From Arabidopsis thaliana (Eukaryota > Streptophyta > Magnoliopsida > Brassicales > Brassicaceae), in NCBI RefSeq assembly GCF_000001735.4, contig NC_003070.9:3410001-3474000 (forward strand): a DNA stretch of 64,000 nt, written 5' to 3'. Position 1 is the stretch's first letter. Each line of letters opens with the position of its first letter. The notes under the pieces were generated by a model. The model was not told the origin of the DNA and ran no database searches. It saw only the letters and a program-made list of their open reading frames with translations. The position numbers and the translations under genes are program-made. Of the stretch, positions 12,201 to 25,300 are shown one piece after another.

Positions 12201-14587
12201 TTGCTTTCTTGGGATTTATAACTTATTATGATGCCAATTGCGTAGTGCCTACTAATCCGGGGATATCAAGAATGACATTTTTCTAAAACAAACAAAAATT
12301 ATCATATATGTTATCTATTTCACACTAAATGTCATATTCCATAATCACAAGACTCAGTTTAATTATGTAAGGATTCTAATACAAAACACAGGGAGTTATG
12401 TGTCTAATAAAATCAGTCTTTAAAAAAACAAAATCAATCATAGTTAGTGTAGAAGTGGGAAAAGCTGTAACCACTAACTAAGTGACCTCTTAAAGGTTCT
12501 CGGCTGATAATCTTTATCGATTAATCATGGAAAGTTTCCATGAAAGATCTTAAATCTAGTGATTAAGTTCTCAAACCTGTCTTGATTAACATTTGATGGG
12601 TCAGAATCATATATATTCATATCATAGAAACATTTACAAAAAGGTGTAAATGAAGACACGTTTCCTTTTTAGTTATTTAATGGGTTGATGGCCTCTTTAA
12701 GCAACTCCCTAATACGTCCTTACCAGTTTTTCTCTCTTTCTCTCTTACTCTTTTTGTTTTCTGTCAGCATTTGATTTGTTTACATGCACATACATGAAAT
12801 GATAAATGTTAGATAGTTGGATCCAACTAAGAAATCGAATGGTGGACCATCTGTGCCATCTTTGATACTCCCAATAACCTTTGTTGTTTTTGTTGCTAAT
12901 GCCCCCAAAATACCTAACTTTATTTCAAACAAACCCTACAATCAATAGACCAACCAAAAAAAGTAGATTAAAAATAGATGAAAATAATTCACACCAAAAA
13001 AGATGAAACGTAATTCAAGACTTTCAAGTGGCTTGCTCCTCTGTTGTACTTGTCGTATTGATCACCAAAGTAATCAAAATTTGTTCCCTTCATATTAAGG
13101 CCAATTAACTACAGACGAGTTAAATTACCAAGATAAATTGTACTAGCTGTTGCAAATTTCACACCAAACAATTGAATTAAAATTTGTTCATAAACAATCC
13201 ATAATTCACATATCCCTAGTTTCACATGAATTAACTAACAAAGGAAAAAGAAGCGATTTCATTGTTTTTCCTTTTTTTTTGTTGGCTTATCTGAAAGGAC
13301 CAAAATTTAATTTTATCAATGTAGAGAATGAGATCAAGCTCAAGTAATAAGACTGGTGGCATTTGATAAATTACCTTTAGATACTAAACGTAGTTTCGTA
13401 GATTAGTAGCAGACTAAAGCTTATTTATAAGATTCATCACAATCTAGAGCCACAATCACAGTTAAAAAAAAAAATGATTAATCAAATATTCATCTTTTTC
13501 ACTTTTGTTTATTCATTCTCTTTATTAATTTTTATTGTTTTTAGTTCATTTCCACTTGGAAAATAGTCATTTTTAGCAGTAATTTCTCGTCATTTTTTTT
13601 TCCTTTTCTTTTTGTCATCAACACTCATACAAAGCTATACTACCTCATGTGAACTTGGATTTTGATACAAGCAATACTGATAAAAGTTACTATTTTCGAG
13701 ATATTAATCTATTTTCAATCTCTATGAAAATGTAAAGAAAAATTCCTTTTGTCCACGTCTAATTTCATTGCGTGCAAATGTAGAAAACTCATGTTCTCGT
13801 CGTTTATATGACCATGTCCCCACCAAACGAACTTTCTTCAAGCTTAATAATTGATATTCCTATTATTACATCACATATGTGGTCGATAATTTCCACGGCT
13901 AATAGAGAAAGGAGAGCTGTATAGTCCACTGATCTAATCTCTTTATAAATATCTTGGCCAAAAATTTGACGTGTAATAAACATATACGATTCATTGTCAA
14001 ATTACTTAATTACAGTCGTTGTCTATCTTTTTTTTCTTTTTTTCTTTACAAGTTTTAAGTGTACTTTTGCTAATTGTATAAGCATAAACGATAAAAGCAA
14101 ACAGGAGGAATCCATTGCTATAATTTTTGTTTGCACTTTGCAAAATAATAACATACTATAAAAACACTGAAAATGTTAAATTTTTGCTAAGAAAAAATGT
14201 TAATTTTTAAAAAAGGTTTTAACACATAAATTGGGTTCGAACCAACCAAGAACTAAATATTTTCTATCTTTGAGTTTCTTTGAAAATATCCGACACTATA
14301 TTAATGGAAACGTGAATTGGTCATTAGAACGATCCAGTTATATTTTAGCTAAGCCTCTACATATCTCTTCCATAAGGCTATCTTCTTTTCATAACCTAAG
14401 AGTTGAGACAAACACAATTATGACCATAAACAACAAACTTAAAAGCTCAAAGGCATTACCGGTGATATTTACTGAACCAATGTCGTCGGTTTTTCAATAC
14501 CTGCAAATACTGTAGTTTATGAGGTCAAAAGAACAACATAAGAGTTTAAGTGATAACAATCACAAATCATGATGAGACACTTAACTC
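9265..14587. other. Large AT-rich spacer
   Basis: About 5.3 kb without a credible gene. The first 500 bp should hold the promoter and 5' UTR of the DUF1336 gene: a CTCTCTCT tract ends near 9280 and AG-rich tracts lie at about 9625-9655. The rest is AT-rich. The only structures I see are a perfect 10-bp hairpin at 10935-10963 with a CACGTG core in the loop and a small palindrome near 12528-12544. Open frames are under 95 codons and have no recognisable motif. Confidence 0.6.
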
Positions 14588-17457
14588 TTAAACTCGATTC
14601 GTTGAGCACTCTGAATCAGGCTGGTTCATCAACTCTTTGTACTTGTCCTGCAAAAGACTGAAGATTTTATTCACTTATGGGTTTAAAGTTCGGAATTAAA
14701 TCGTCTCTCAACCAATGAATAATCTATGATACGAGAGTTTTTATAGGAGGGATCTAAGTCAAAAGGTACTTCAAAAGGTTGAGATTGTTTTGCGGAAAAT
14801 GCATAGTACAGTAGCTGATAATAAGTCAATTATCTTTGTTCACTACTTTACTTCTATCAGCAATTGTAAGCAAGAAACAAAGAGAAAATCAATTTCACTT
14901 GCCTCAAGCTCAAAGTGGTTGTGGTTATTAGTACTCTGCCAATGGCCACTGACAGTGTTATGCTGCAGGTACTCAGCCGAATCCAGTTGATGATCATCAT
15001 CTTGTATCGATCTGCAGTCTGTTTTTTGGTGCTGACACCTTGGAGACGCTGATGGAATAACTTTTACTGCAAAAAGAAGTAACTGAGAATCCGGTTTGCG
15101 TGAAGTTGTAACTGATCAACGTTTCTCACTTTTACATAGCAGGTCAGTTAAAAACCTTCACTTGGGATTCTCTTAGAAGAAAATCCTTGTTTCCATTAAA
15201 TACATAGATTTATACACTGAAGATGTTATGGTTTTATGTTGTTTCTGGTGATATTTAGTTCTTCTACGCGAAGGAAATAACAACACAGCAAAAGAAAACA
15301 GCAGACCTGAGTTTTCTTGAGAATGCATAACAGGAGCTACATATAGAAGTTCCTCCATTTTGTCAACTGTGTCATTGTGCCTAGTTAGCCAATCAAAGAG
15401 GGATAAGCATTGATTTGGGAATATTGTTACTCAAATTGAGACAGAAAACCGATCTAGTTCATTCCAAAGTACAACCTTAAAGAGTATATCATATTAAGAC
15501 AATTGGGATGCAATCTATTTCCCCTTCAATCAGTACAGAGACATAAACAATTTAAAAAGTGATTTAATAGACCTGGATCTTTTGTTTCTCTCATCGGAAC
15601 CTTGTTCGAATGTCAGTATTGATGTAAACACCTTTCTATCCTGTTATATCAAGATGAATGAAAGACGATTTGAAATAATTATTTGATCATCTGAATTTAA
15701 AGTTCACCACTAAACTATTATCCAAGGTTGGAATGTTAGAATGATAGAAAACTTCGATTATCTGTTACCTCTTCAGTCATAAGGGATACAGACTCCTGAA
15801 TCCGCTGTAAAATCATCTCCAAACCCTTCATTTCAGAATACAATGCCTAAACATTTGAGACACTAGTTATAGAGACTGTTGAGGAAGAAAAAACGATCAA
15901 ATTCAGTAGATAAATAATTACCTCTTTTTCAGAAATTAAGTTCTCTACAGCTAAATCTTTGACCTGCAAAGTTTTCTGAAGGTAAGGCTGGTCAAGTAAA
16001 CATATACGTGAGAAATGATCTCCCACTAGTTTCTTTGAAAATGCAGTAAGACATGCAAGTTCTGATAAGGATATCTCTTCGACTTGATGTTGATGTTCAT
16101 TTTTACTCTTTTCTGATTCCAGCTGAGCGGAGAGCTCTGATATTATATTATCCTTGCTCTGCAGTTCTGTTTCATGGCATTTAAGTTTCTCTTCTAACGC
16201 TCTGATGTTCTCTGCATAAGTGAAGAAGATAAAAATCATTTTCTTCATAACCGTGAACATACAGAACAAAGAAAAAGACCACAAGAGTAAATGAACAATG
16301 AACGTAGGAAAAACAATTAAGTAGTAACCTATCAACAATCATTTTAGCATCACCGCTGATTCCATGAAAAGAAACTCACCTATAAACACTTTTTCATAAG
16401 TAGAGACATGGTCCATTTTCTCTTTCAAGCCAGTCACTGGATACAAGAAACAACAGAAACATAATCATTCTCTCAGGGGGAAGCCGTGTGAAAGCATTAG
16501 TACATATATTCAAGCAGAATTAGTCAGAGATCAGAGATCTACATGCCTACATCTTCTTTTTTATCCACAAGGCCCTGAACTTCATGTATGACCTTTTTAA
16601 TTACTGATGCCTCTTTTTCAATTGAATCAAACAACGTAAGATGAGAGGTTATCTTCTCATGTAGCATGAGAATCTTCCTATCCCTGGCTTCAATTGAACA
16701 CTTCATTTCACAAAACGACTCCTGCAAACACACCAGCATTTCACTAACTGAAGTTACACAGTTCCATATCATGGAGATGATTCTCTAAGCTATTTTTATC
16801 CCTTAGATATAGTATAAGATTTTGACAGGATTGAGATTTTATGAGAAAAGCACCTGGTAAGCATTTAAGAAACTTTCTCGCGATTGAAGCAAATTTTGGA
16901 TAGTTGTCTTCAATTCACTCTGCTTGTTTTCCAGCAAACTATAGTCGTTCTGAAGATAACTCACCTGCAAAATCAATTAGAAACTTTCACTAACTCCATG
17001 TGAAATAGATTCGCAGAAGAGAAGAATCTTCCAAACCTTTCTCTCGAGTGCCTCCTGTGTTTCTCTAGAAGAAGCTAAATCAGCTTGAAGCTCCTGCACT
17101 TTCCTGATGCAGTCCTCCTCCGTTTGCTTCTGTTTCTGTAGCGAAAGCACCAAACAAAATGATCACCATCTACGAATCAGAAACGAAACAAAAACGAGAG
17201 CTATGAACAGTAACATTGATCGAAGAACCTGATTCGCAAGAGTAATGTGATCTGTGACTGATCGCTCCCTTTCCTGCAAAAACGCCGGTAGTAAAGTGGA
17301 AGAAGACGAAGAAGAAGAAGAGAGAAACTGGTGGAGCGAAGAAGATACACAATCCATAGATGTATAGAAACCTCTTTCTCCTTACACGCAGATCTCGCAC
17401 TTCTCCGATCATTGACTGAAGCTGCAATTTGAATTTTGACAACTTGAGCATCTCCAT
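14588..17457 (-). CDS. Coiled-coil protein of unknown function (12 coding exons)
   Basis: Reconstructed exons: 17386-17457, 17229-17273, 17037-17135, 16854-16964, 16547-16721, 16380-16436, 15922-16211, 15769-15846, 15573-15640, 15307-15380, 14903-15066 and 14588-14647. They join to 430 aa without stops. Residues from about 15 to 320 look like coiled coil: heptad-like Leu/Ile with Glu/Lys/Gln-rich stretches such as ENIRALEEKLKCHETELQSK. The last third is polar and His/Gln/Asp-rich and ends NRV. No catalytic motif is seen. Two introns need a GC donor: after 16547 (GTAG|GCATGT) and after 14903 (GAG|GCAAGT). By position this should be the locus I recall as At1g10417, annotated as unknown. Start choice: the first ATG, with a 24-codon first exon in phase with the rest. 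Confidence 0.8.
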
Positions 17458-17606
17458 TTTTGGTTGGTTTCTTCCTCCGATTTTGAATTTCGACCGCCAG
17501 AAAATCTCTTCTTTGTGGAAAAAAAATCAATGTCAACGAGAGGAAAATTAGGTCGTCGGAATTGTCAAACTAATAGTTTAGTTAACGACAAAAAAAAAGA
17601 AAAATA

Positions 17607-17647
17607 GCCCAGGCCCAGGTTAGTTTAATTTATTCTATATGGGCCCA
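17607..17647. promoter_or_regulatory. Site II (TGGGCC) elements
   Basis: GCCCA at 17607-17611, GGCCCA at 17612-17617 and TGGGCCCA at 17640-17647 lie 150-190 bp upstream of the coiled-coil gene's start codon. TGGGCY site II elements bind TCP factors and are common in promoters of plant growth and housekeeping genes. Function here is inferred from motif and position only. Confidence 0.5.
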
Positions 17648-17999
17648 GTAAATAAACATATACTATTCATTAGCCAATGGAGAACATAAATCCAACTTAT
17701 CGTAACTATCATAATTCATTACCAGTGGCAGATTTAAAATATATTTTATTAAAATATATTTTTATAAAAAGAGAGAAACACTATTTCCAAATATCTATCT
17801 AAACTTCATAATATAGCTGACTATATTTTTATTTTCAGCTATTACATTATTAAAATAGTATAAACGGTAATCTTATATATACAGTAGACTTTTTGGCCAA
17901 AAATCTCTATACTATTTCATCCCTACACAGTTTACCTTTCATATGGTTCTTCCAGAGTCACACAGATGCAACTCATTAAAAAAACATAAGGTACTTGGA

Positions 18000-18113
18000 G
18001 ATCAACTGAAGATAACAAATGAGCTCACACCAGATAGTTCAAGAGATTCACATGCATAAGGCGGATAGTAGCAATGCAGATCAACTGGAGATAACGAATG
18101 AGCTCACACCAGA
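18000..18113 (+). repeat. 35-bp direct repeat, 79-bp period
   Basis: GATCAACTGAAGATAACAAA and the 15 bases after it (18000-18034) recur at 18079-18113 with two changes (33 of 35 identical). The period is 79 bp, not a multiple of three, so the copies are read in different frames. The second copy encodes [11 protein letters not shown] in the 94-codon ORF; the first supplies that ORF's ATG from another frame of the same bases. Confidence 0.9.
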
Positions 18114-18303
18114 AGAAGCGAGAAGCTATGCGATATCCCAATTGCCTCGGGAAATCTCAAAGCACATTCGTTTTGCCTTCGACTCACCTGGTTATGAACC
18201 GTTCTTTGCTTCTCAACTGGGTATATACGCACCACAGAAAGCGTGGGATGTGGCTAGAAGAGCCAGCATGAGGTCACGAGCCAAAGCATCAAAGAAGAAT
18301 TGA
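18019..18303 (+). CDS. Unrecognised 94-aa ORF, possibly a gene remnant
   Basis: I do not recognise this protein. The frame reads [20 protein letters not shown], then [20 protein letters not shown] and a C-terminal part rich in Phe, Pro and Arg ([15 protein letters not shown], then [20 protein letters not shown]) ending KASKKN. Composition from about residue 30 onward looks protein-like, unlike the surrounding AT-rich spacer. The ATG lies inside the first copy of a 35-bp duplication that puts it in a different frame from the second copy, so the first 20 or so codons may be an accident and the true start lost or spliced in from upstream. Alternatives are a short young gene, the last exon of an eroded gene, or a real small protein. 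Confidence 0.4.
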   Translation: MSSHQIVQEIHMHKADSSNADQLEITNELTPEEARSYAISQLPREISKHIRFAFDSPGYEPFFASQLGIYAPQKAWDVARRASMRSRAKASKKN

Positions 18304-18704
18304 AAGGAGAAGCAGAAAATAGATATGAGTTGTGTTGTACATTTAGGCTGTCACACCATACTGGAAGTTTTGTTAGGCCAGTATTGGAAATATGTAGAAA
18401 TCTTCGGTTTGGCGTCTTTGTTTGTAATGCATTTAGTTTTCAAAGTCTTTATTCTGGGGTATTTAGGCACAAATGAGAAGACAAACGCTCAATTTTATAG
18501 ATATAGAAGCCTCTCCTACAAACTTTTTTATAGCAATCACCTCAACAACAGAAAAAAATGATGTGTTTCTTTTTTTCTAGGGGAAATTCGAACTCCACTT
18601 AGAAAAAAGAAGAGAAAAGGGCACATCTACAATGATACATAGGCAATAAAACTGGAACTTCAAAAAATTATATATGGTCGGGACCACAAAAAAAAACAGA
18701 GAAA
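18304..18704. other. Spacer between the orphan ORF and PP2A-2
   Basis: About 400 bp holding the 3' flanks of the plus-strand 94-codon ORF and, on the minus strand, the 3' UTR of PP2A-2. The genes converge. I see no further feature. Confidence 0.5.
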
Positions 18705-20458
<1,754 letters not shown>

Positions 20459-20639
20459 CTATATACGAAAATTACGGCGGATAAAGAAGATGAATCGCCG
20501 GAGAATCTATCGGCCAGAGCTAAGATATCCGAATCGGAGAGATCAAATCCTCCTAGCTTCTCTGGTCTTCGATAGTTCGATGTCTCTCTCTCTCACCTGG
20601 CTGAGAAAAAATGGATATTCGTTTTTTTTTTTTAAAGAC

Positions 20640-21184
20640 TAAAAGTGGGTCGTGTCCAAATAGACAAAGTATAAATGTTTTATGACCCGGTTAAGGTTCG
20701 GTTTTGTGTTAATTTTATTAGTCTCGCCAATTGTTATAAAACTTATGATTGTTTTTTTTCTTTGGTTCAAAATAAAATTTTGAGTTTTAGTTGTTTTTTC
20801 TTCTGTTAAATTCGTTGGTGTTTTCAACTTAATTCTAGTTGTTTTCGGTCAAATTATCAAAAAAAAAAATGAAAAAAAAAAGAGAGAATTGAGACCAAAC
20901 CGGATCGGATTTGAATTGTGAACCGTTACACGTGGGTAGTTGGAGCAGAGCTATTGTCATTTGAACTTGTCTAAACGATAAGTATATATGGACAAATCAT
21001 CTCCTCCTCTCATCCGGTAATTATAATTAGTCAACTAATGTTTTCATATTATGTTTTAGATTTGACAAATTTGCTTTTAAGTTTTTAATGTTGACATGAT
21101 CGTCGACTATGAGGCAAGTTCCTCGTCGAACAAATGGGCCTGGAGAATCTGGTAGAGCGGCCCATGGTAACAAAAATAAAAGAA
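20640..21184. other. PP2A-2 upstream spacer
   Basis: About 550 bp of AT-rich DNA between the PP2A-2 promoter side and the tRNA gene. Poly-A and poly-T tracts occur at about 20625-20635 and 20860-20880. No gene or clear element seen. Confidence 0.5.
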
Positions 21185-21256
21185 GGGGCGTTCCGAGAAT
21201 TGAACTCGGGACCTCTCGCACCCTAAGCGAGAATCATACCACTAGACCAAACGCCC
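21185..21256 (-). tRNA. tRNA-Pro (AGG)
   Basis: The minus strand folds as a 72-nt tRNA. The acceptor stem GGGCGTT pairs with AACGCCC, with discriminator C. The D arm contains the A box TGGTCTAGTGG. The anticodon arm TCTCG-CTTAGGG-TGCGAGA presents AGG (Pro), and the T arm contains GGTTC-type B box sequence (GAGTTCAATTCTC). There is no intron. A T-rich tract (TTCTTTTATTTTTG on the minus strand) directly downstream fits RNA polymerase III termination. CCA is not encoded, as expected for a eukaryotic gene. Confidence 0.97.
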
Positions 21257-22312
21257 ATTGATGATAGCTCTGACAATACATATTTATATTTAGAAAACAT
21301 TTTGAACCATTAATTTTGCTATTAAATTGATGCAAATCAAACCTAATTAAAGTTTATCATCTAACACAGTATGAAAATTCATAGACCAAACATTTTTCCC
21401 TTGCATATTCTTCCCACTTGTAAGAAAATGTGACCGAGCTTTTTAGGTAAAATTAGGATATTATACTTTACTTACTACAAACGAATATTAATAAACCAGA
21501 TTTAGTTTGAATAGACTGGAATATTATGTTTCGTTTTTATAACCTTAAATCAAATCCTCACTTACGCATAGGTAATGAAAGTTGAAAGAAAAAAAACCCT
21601 AACTCTGCTTTTTACTTGGTTTTTGATTTACATAATATTAAACCGGTAAGTTTGATTTGGAATTGAAAAATAAACCAATTTCGTACGTAACCTTCCATTT
21701 AGCTCCGAAGGTTCTGATTACATACAGACATGAAGATTTCTTTGGGTATATAAGCAAAACAAGCTCCTCTCTTTTTCTTCTTCTTCCTCGTTCCGTTGCC
21801 TTACCCTCTTCCCTCCTCCGCTTCCAAAATCAGCGAGAGAGGGAGACACATAGAGAGACAGAGAGATTGCTCCTAATCAGAAGCAATCTCACCATTGAAT
21901 CATCTATTTTCTACCAAAAGGAAGCTTCTTTTGCTTTTCATTTTGCCAAGTTTCCGTCTAAATCTCTCTACTTTAAAACTCCGGCGGCCAACGTTTCCAC
22001 CGATCCTCCGACTTCTTTCCGAGTTTCATCTTCTAACAAAGGAACGAAGAAGCTCTCTTCACCGTTTGAGTAACGTGATCCGGTCTACAAAGGTTTTAAA
22101 TCAAAATCTCTTGCTCAGAATTTTTCCTCGTTTTTTGTGATTTCTCTTAAGATTTTCCGATGAGAGATCTATTACTTGGGACAACGATTCCGAGCTATTT
22201 CTCTTGGCTTGGACTATTTCCACGGTTCTTAGTTTGGTTTGGCTTCTTAAAAGCCTCTTTTTTTTGTTCTTCCAGAAATCAGTCTGCGGGAGAAAGTGGA
22301 AGAAGACTGAAG
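21257..22312. other. SNL6 promoter and 5' UTR
   Basis: AT-rich to about 21740, then a CT-rich stretch with TTTTTCTTCTTCTTCC (about 21770-21800) and AG-rich DNA (21830-21870) typical of an Arabidopsis 5' UTR. A 5'-UTR intron is plausible, with a donor near 22093 (AAAG|GTTTTA) and an acceptor at 22274 (TTCCAG). An in-frame ATG at 22160 lies inside that putative intron. The long open frame at 21657-22073 has no protein-like features. Confidence 0.55.
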
Positions 22313-25300
22313 ATGAAGAGAGCTAGAGAAGATGTTCACACTGACACTCAAAAGCGAAAGCCTGAAGTTTCGTCTCGAGGAGAAACGTAACTCTCTTACT
22401 CGATAAACCCAATTTTTTATTGTTTGTTCTTTTCAATTTTACATTTGTTCGGTAGTCCACAAGTTATATTCTTCAATGTAGTTTGATGCAATTGAAATGT
22501 GTAAGAGTATTTGAAAGTTACATGTGTTTGTGCTATGCAGAAACAAGCTACCTCGAACCATCGATGCCCTAACGTATCTCAAAGCTGTGAAGGATATTTT
22601 TCACGACAATAAAGAGAAATATGAGTCATTCCTGGAGCTCATGAAGGAGTTCAAAGCTCAGACGTATTTTTACTTCGCTTCTCTTCTTGTTTAGTTTCAT
22701 TTTGCCTTTCTTATGTGTTGTATTGTGGATGTCACATTGTGAACTGCGTATACTCATGGTGTCTTATCTTGGTTGCAGAATCGACACTAATGGTGTCATA
22801 GAAAGGATTAAAGTGTTGTTCAAGGGTTACAGGGACCTACTTTTGGGTTTTAATACTTTCTTGCCCAAAGGGTATAAAATAACCCTTCTGCCAGAGGAAG
22901 AGAAGCCTAAGATCCGGGTGGATTTCAAAGACGCTATCGGTTTCGTCACCAAGATTAAGGTATGGATGTAATATGGTACTAAATGGCATACTAAGGTAAT
23001 GATGATTTATATCAGTTAAGGTTTACTGGGGTTTCTACTTTTGCAGACGAGGTTTGGAGATGATGAACATGCGTATAAACGGTTTCTAGACATCTTGAAC
23101 TTGTATAGAAAGGAGAAAAAGTCCATCTCTGAGGTCTACGAAGAGGTATGTTTTTTTATTACTGCACAGAGTGTTAATTCTTCTGATTTTCTGCTTCACA
23201 TTTTATTTGTTAGAGTCACAGTTTTTAGTGTATTTCTCTGATATCATCTGTTGGTGTAGGTTACTATGTTATTCAAGGGTCATGAAGATCTGCTTATGGA
23301 GTTCGTTAATTTCTTACCTAATTGTCCAGAATCAGCTCCCTCGACAAAGAATGCAGTACCGCGTCACAAGGGCACTGCAACTACTGCCATGCATTCTGAT
23401 AAGGTTACTCTTATTCATCTTTATTAAAGGATATAATTTTTGCAGTTAGTAAGGTTTTAATAGATGTTCATGGTAACAAAACTCCATTATGGCCATACAT
23501 CCTTTCCTCCACTGTTTTAAGAGTCTTATAAATTAAAATCAAAATTAGCCATTATGATACAGAATTTATATAGGGAGTTTTTGAGTGAAATGTTGATATA
23601 GACTCTTATCTGCCACAGAAAAGAAAACAACGATGTAAGCTTGAGGATTATTCTGGACACTCTGATCAACGAGAAGATGGTGATGAGAATCTTGTCACTT
23701 GCTCCGCTGGTAATTCTCTTGAATGTAAATATTTGGATGGCCTGTTACATTTCTTCTATAGTTCAGCTTTATGATTGTGAAAATGTCTTTCAGTACCTAG
23801 TGAATTTAATATAAGCAAGCAAGTGATATATGTCTCAAACGTGCCCTCATCTTGAGTACTATGACCATGATCAGTTTTTTCTTTGCTTATGACTTAAACA
23901 GTCAGTGGTTTGTATCCGGTTCTGAGGTCCATGTTAATTTTTGCAGACTCCCCTGTCGGGGAAGGTCAGCCAGGATACTTTCGAGATTATGAAAATAGAG
24001 AAGATACTGAAACAGATACAGCAGATAGAACTGAAAAAAGTGCAGCATCTGGCAGTCAAGATATCGGAAATCACAAATCGACTACCAAGTATGTGGGAAC
24101 ACCTATAAATGAGCTTGATCTTTCTGAATGCACTCAGTGTACCCCAAGTTATCGACTCCTGCCAAAGGATGTGGGTATTTTCCTTAATAATATTGTTCTA
24201 CTACACTGTAATTACTGTATCATTTCGTTCTCTTATAAACATATGGTGGTCTTTTTCCCATGCAGTATGCAGTTGAGATCCCAAGCTACAGAAATACACT
24301 TGGTAAAAAGACACTCAATGACCACTTGGTATCTGTCACTTCAGGGAGTGAAGATTACTCATTCAGTCATATGCGCAAAAACCAGTATGAAGAAAGCTTG
24401 TTTCGGTGTGAGGATGACAGGTATGATCTGGTAGTTTGATGACAAATTTTGTTATCAACTTGGTATATACAGTACAGTAGGTTATTGTATCCTCTTTCTA
24501 TATCCATATAGACTTTGACTATAACTTTAGCATGCTTAAGTTTATCTTCTATATGGTTGGGACTTCTCTCCTTTCATTTAGACTTTTGTCTGGAACCTAT
24601 AAATGAAGAAATGGTGATTTTTTGTTATTGGTAGAATCCCCCAGTTTAACATTTCTGTAATTTGTGTTCAGGTATGAAATGGACATGTTACTAGGATCTG
24701 TAAGTTCAGCCATTAAACAGGTGGAAATCCTTCTCGAAAAGATGAACAACAACACTATCTCAGTAGACTCTACTATATGTATCGAAAAACACTTATCAGG
24801 TAAGTTTTTAGTTTGGAACAAATCTAGTGTGGCTATTGTCCTTCCTTCATTTATTTGTGCTAATAACTTTCTATGTGATTGTATCTAATAGCTATGAACT
24901 TAAGATGCATTGAGCGGTTATACGGTGATAATGGGCTTGATGTCATGGATCTTTTGAAGAAGAATATGCATAGCGCTTTACCGGTGATACTAACGCGCTT
25001 GAAGCAGAAGCAAGAAGAATGGGCAAGGTGCCATTCTGATTTCCAGAAAGTTTGGGCAGAAGTATATGCTAAGAATCACCATAAGTCACTAGATCATCGT
25101 AGTTTCTATTTCAAGCAGCAGGACTCCAAGAACTTGAGCACAAAATGTAAGCTTCTTTATCAAATTTTTACTTAATAAGTTCATTATGACAAAATCTAAA
25201 CTTACTTTAGGTTTGATAAAACCACTTGACCTGGCCACATACTTAAATTTCGTGATTTTGAAGAGAGGAGGATGATTAAGCCAGAGTGAAGTGAACACAA

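Noticed and set aside
14231..14245. GGGTTCGAACC palindrome resembling a tRNA T arm
   Set aside because: No matching acceptor stem, anticodon arm or A box can be built on either strand.
17163..17536. Overlapping Ser/Phe-rich minus-strand ORFs at the start of the coiled-coil gene
   Set aside because: They read across introns or in other frames; the phase-consistent exon chain uses only 17386-17457 and 17229-17273 here.
21657..22073. 138-codon ORF before SNL6
   Set aside because: It lies in CT-rich and AG-rich leader DNA, the composition of an Arabidopsis 5' UTR, and its protein is low-complexity without motif.
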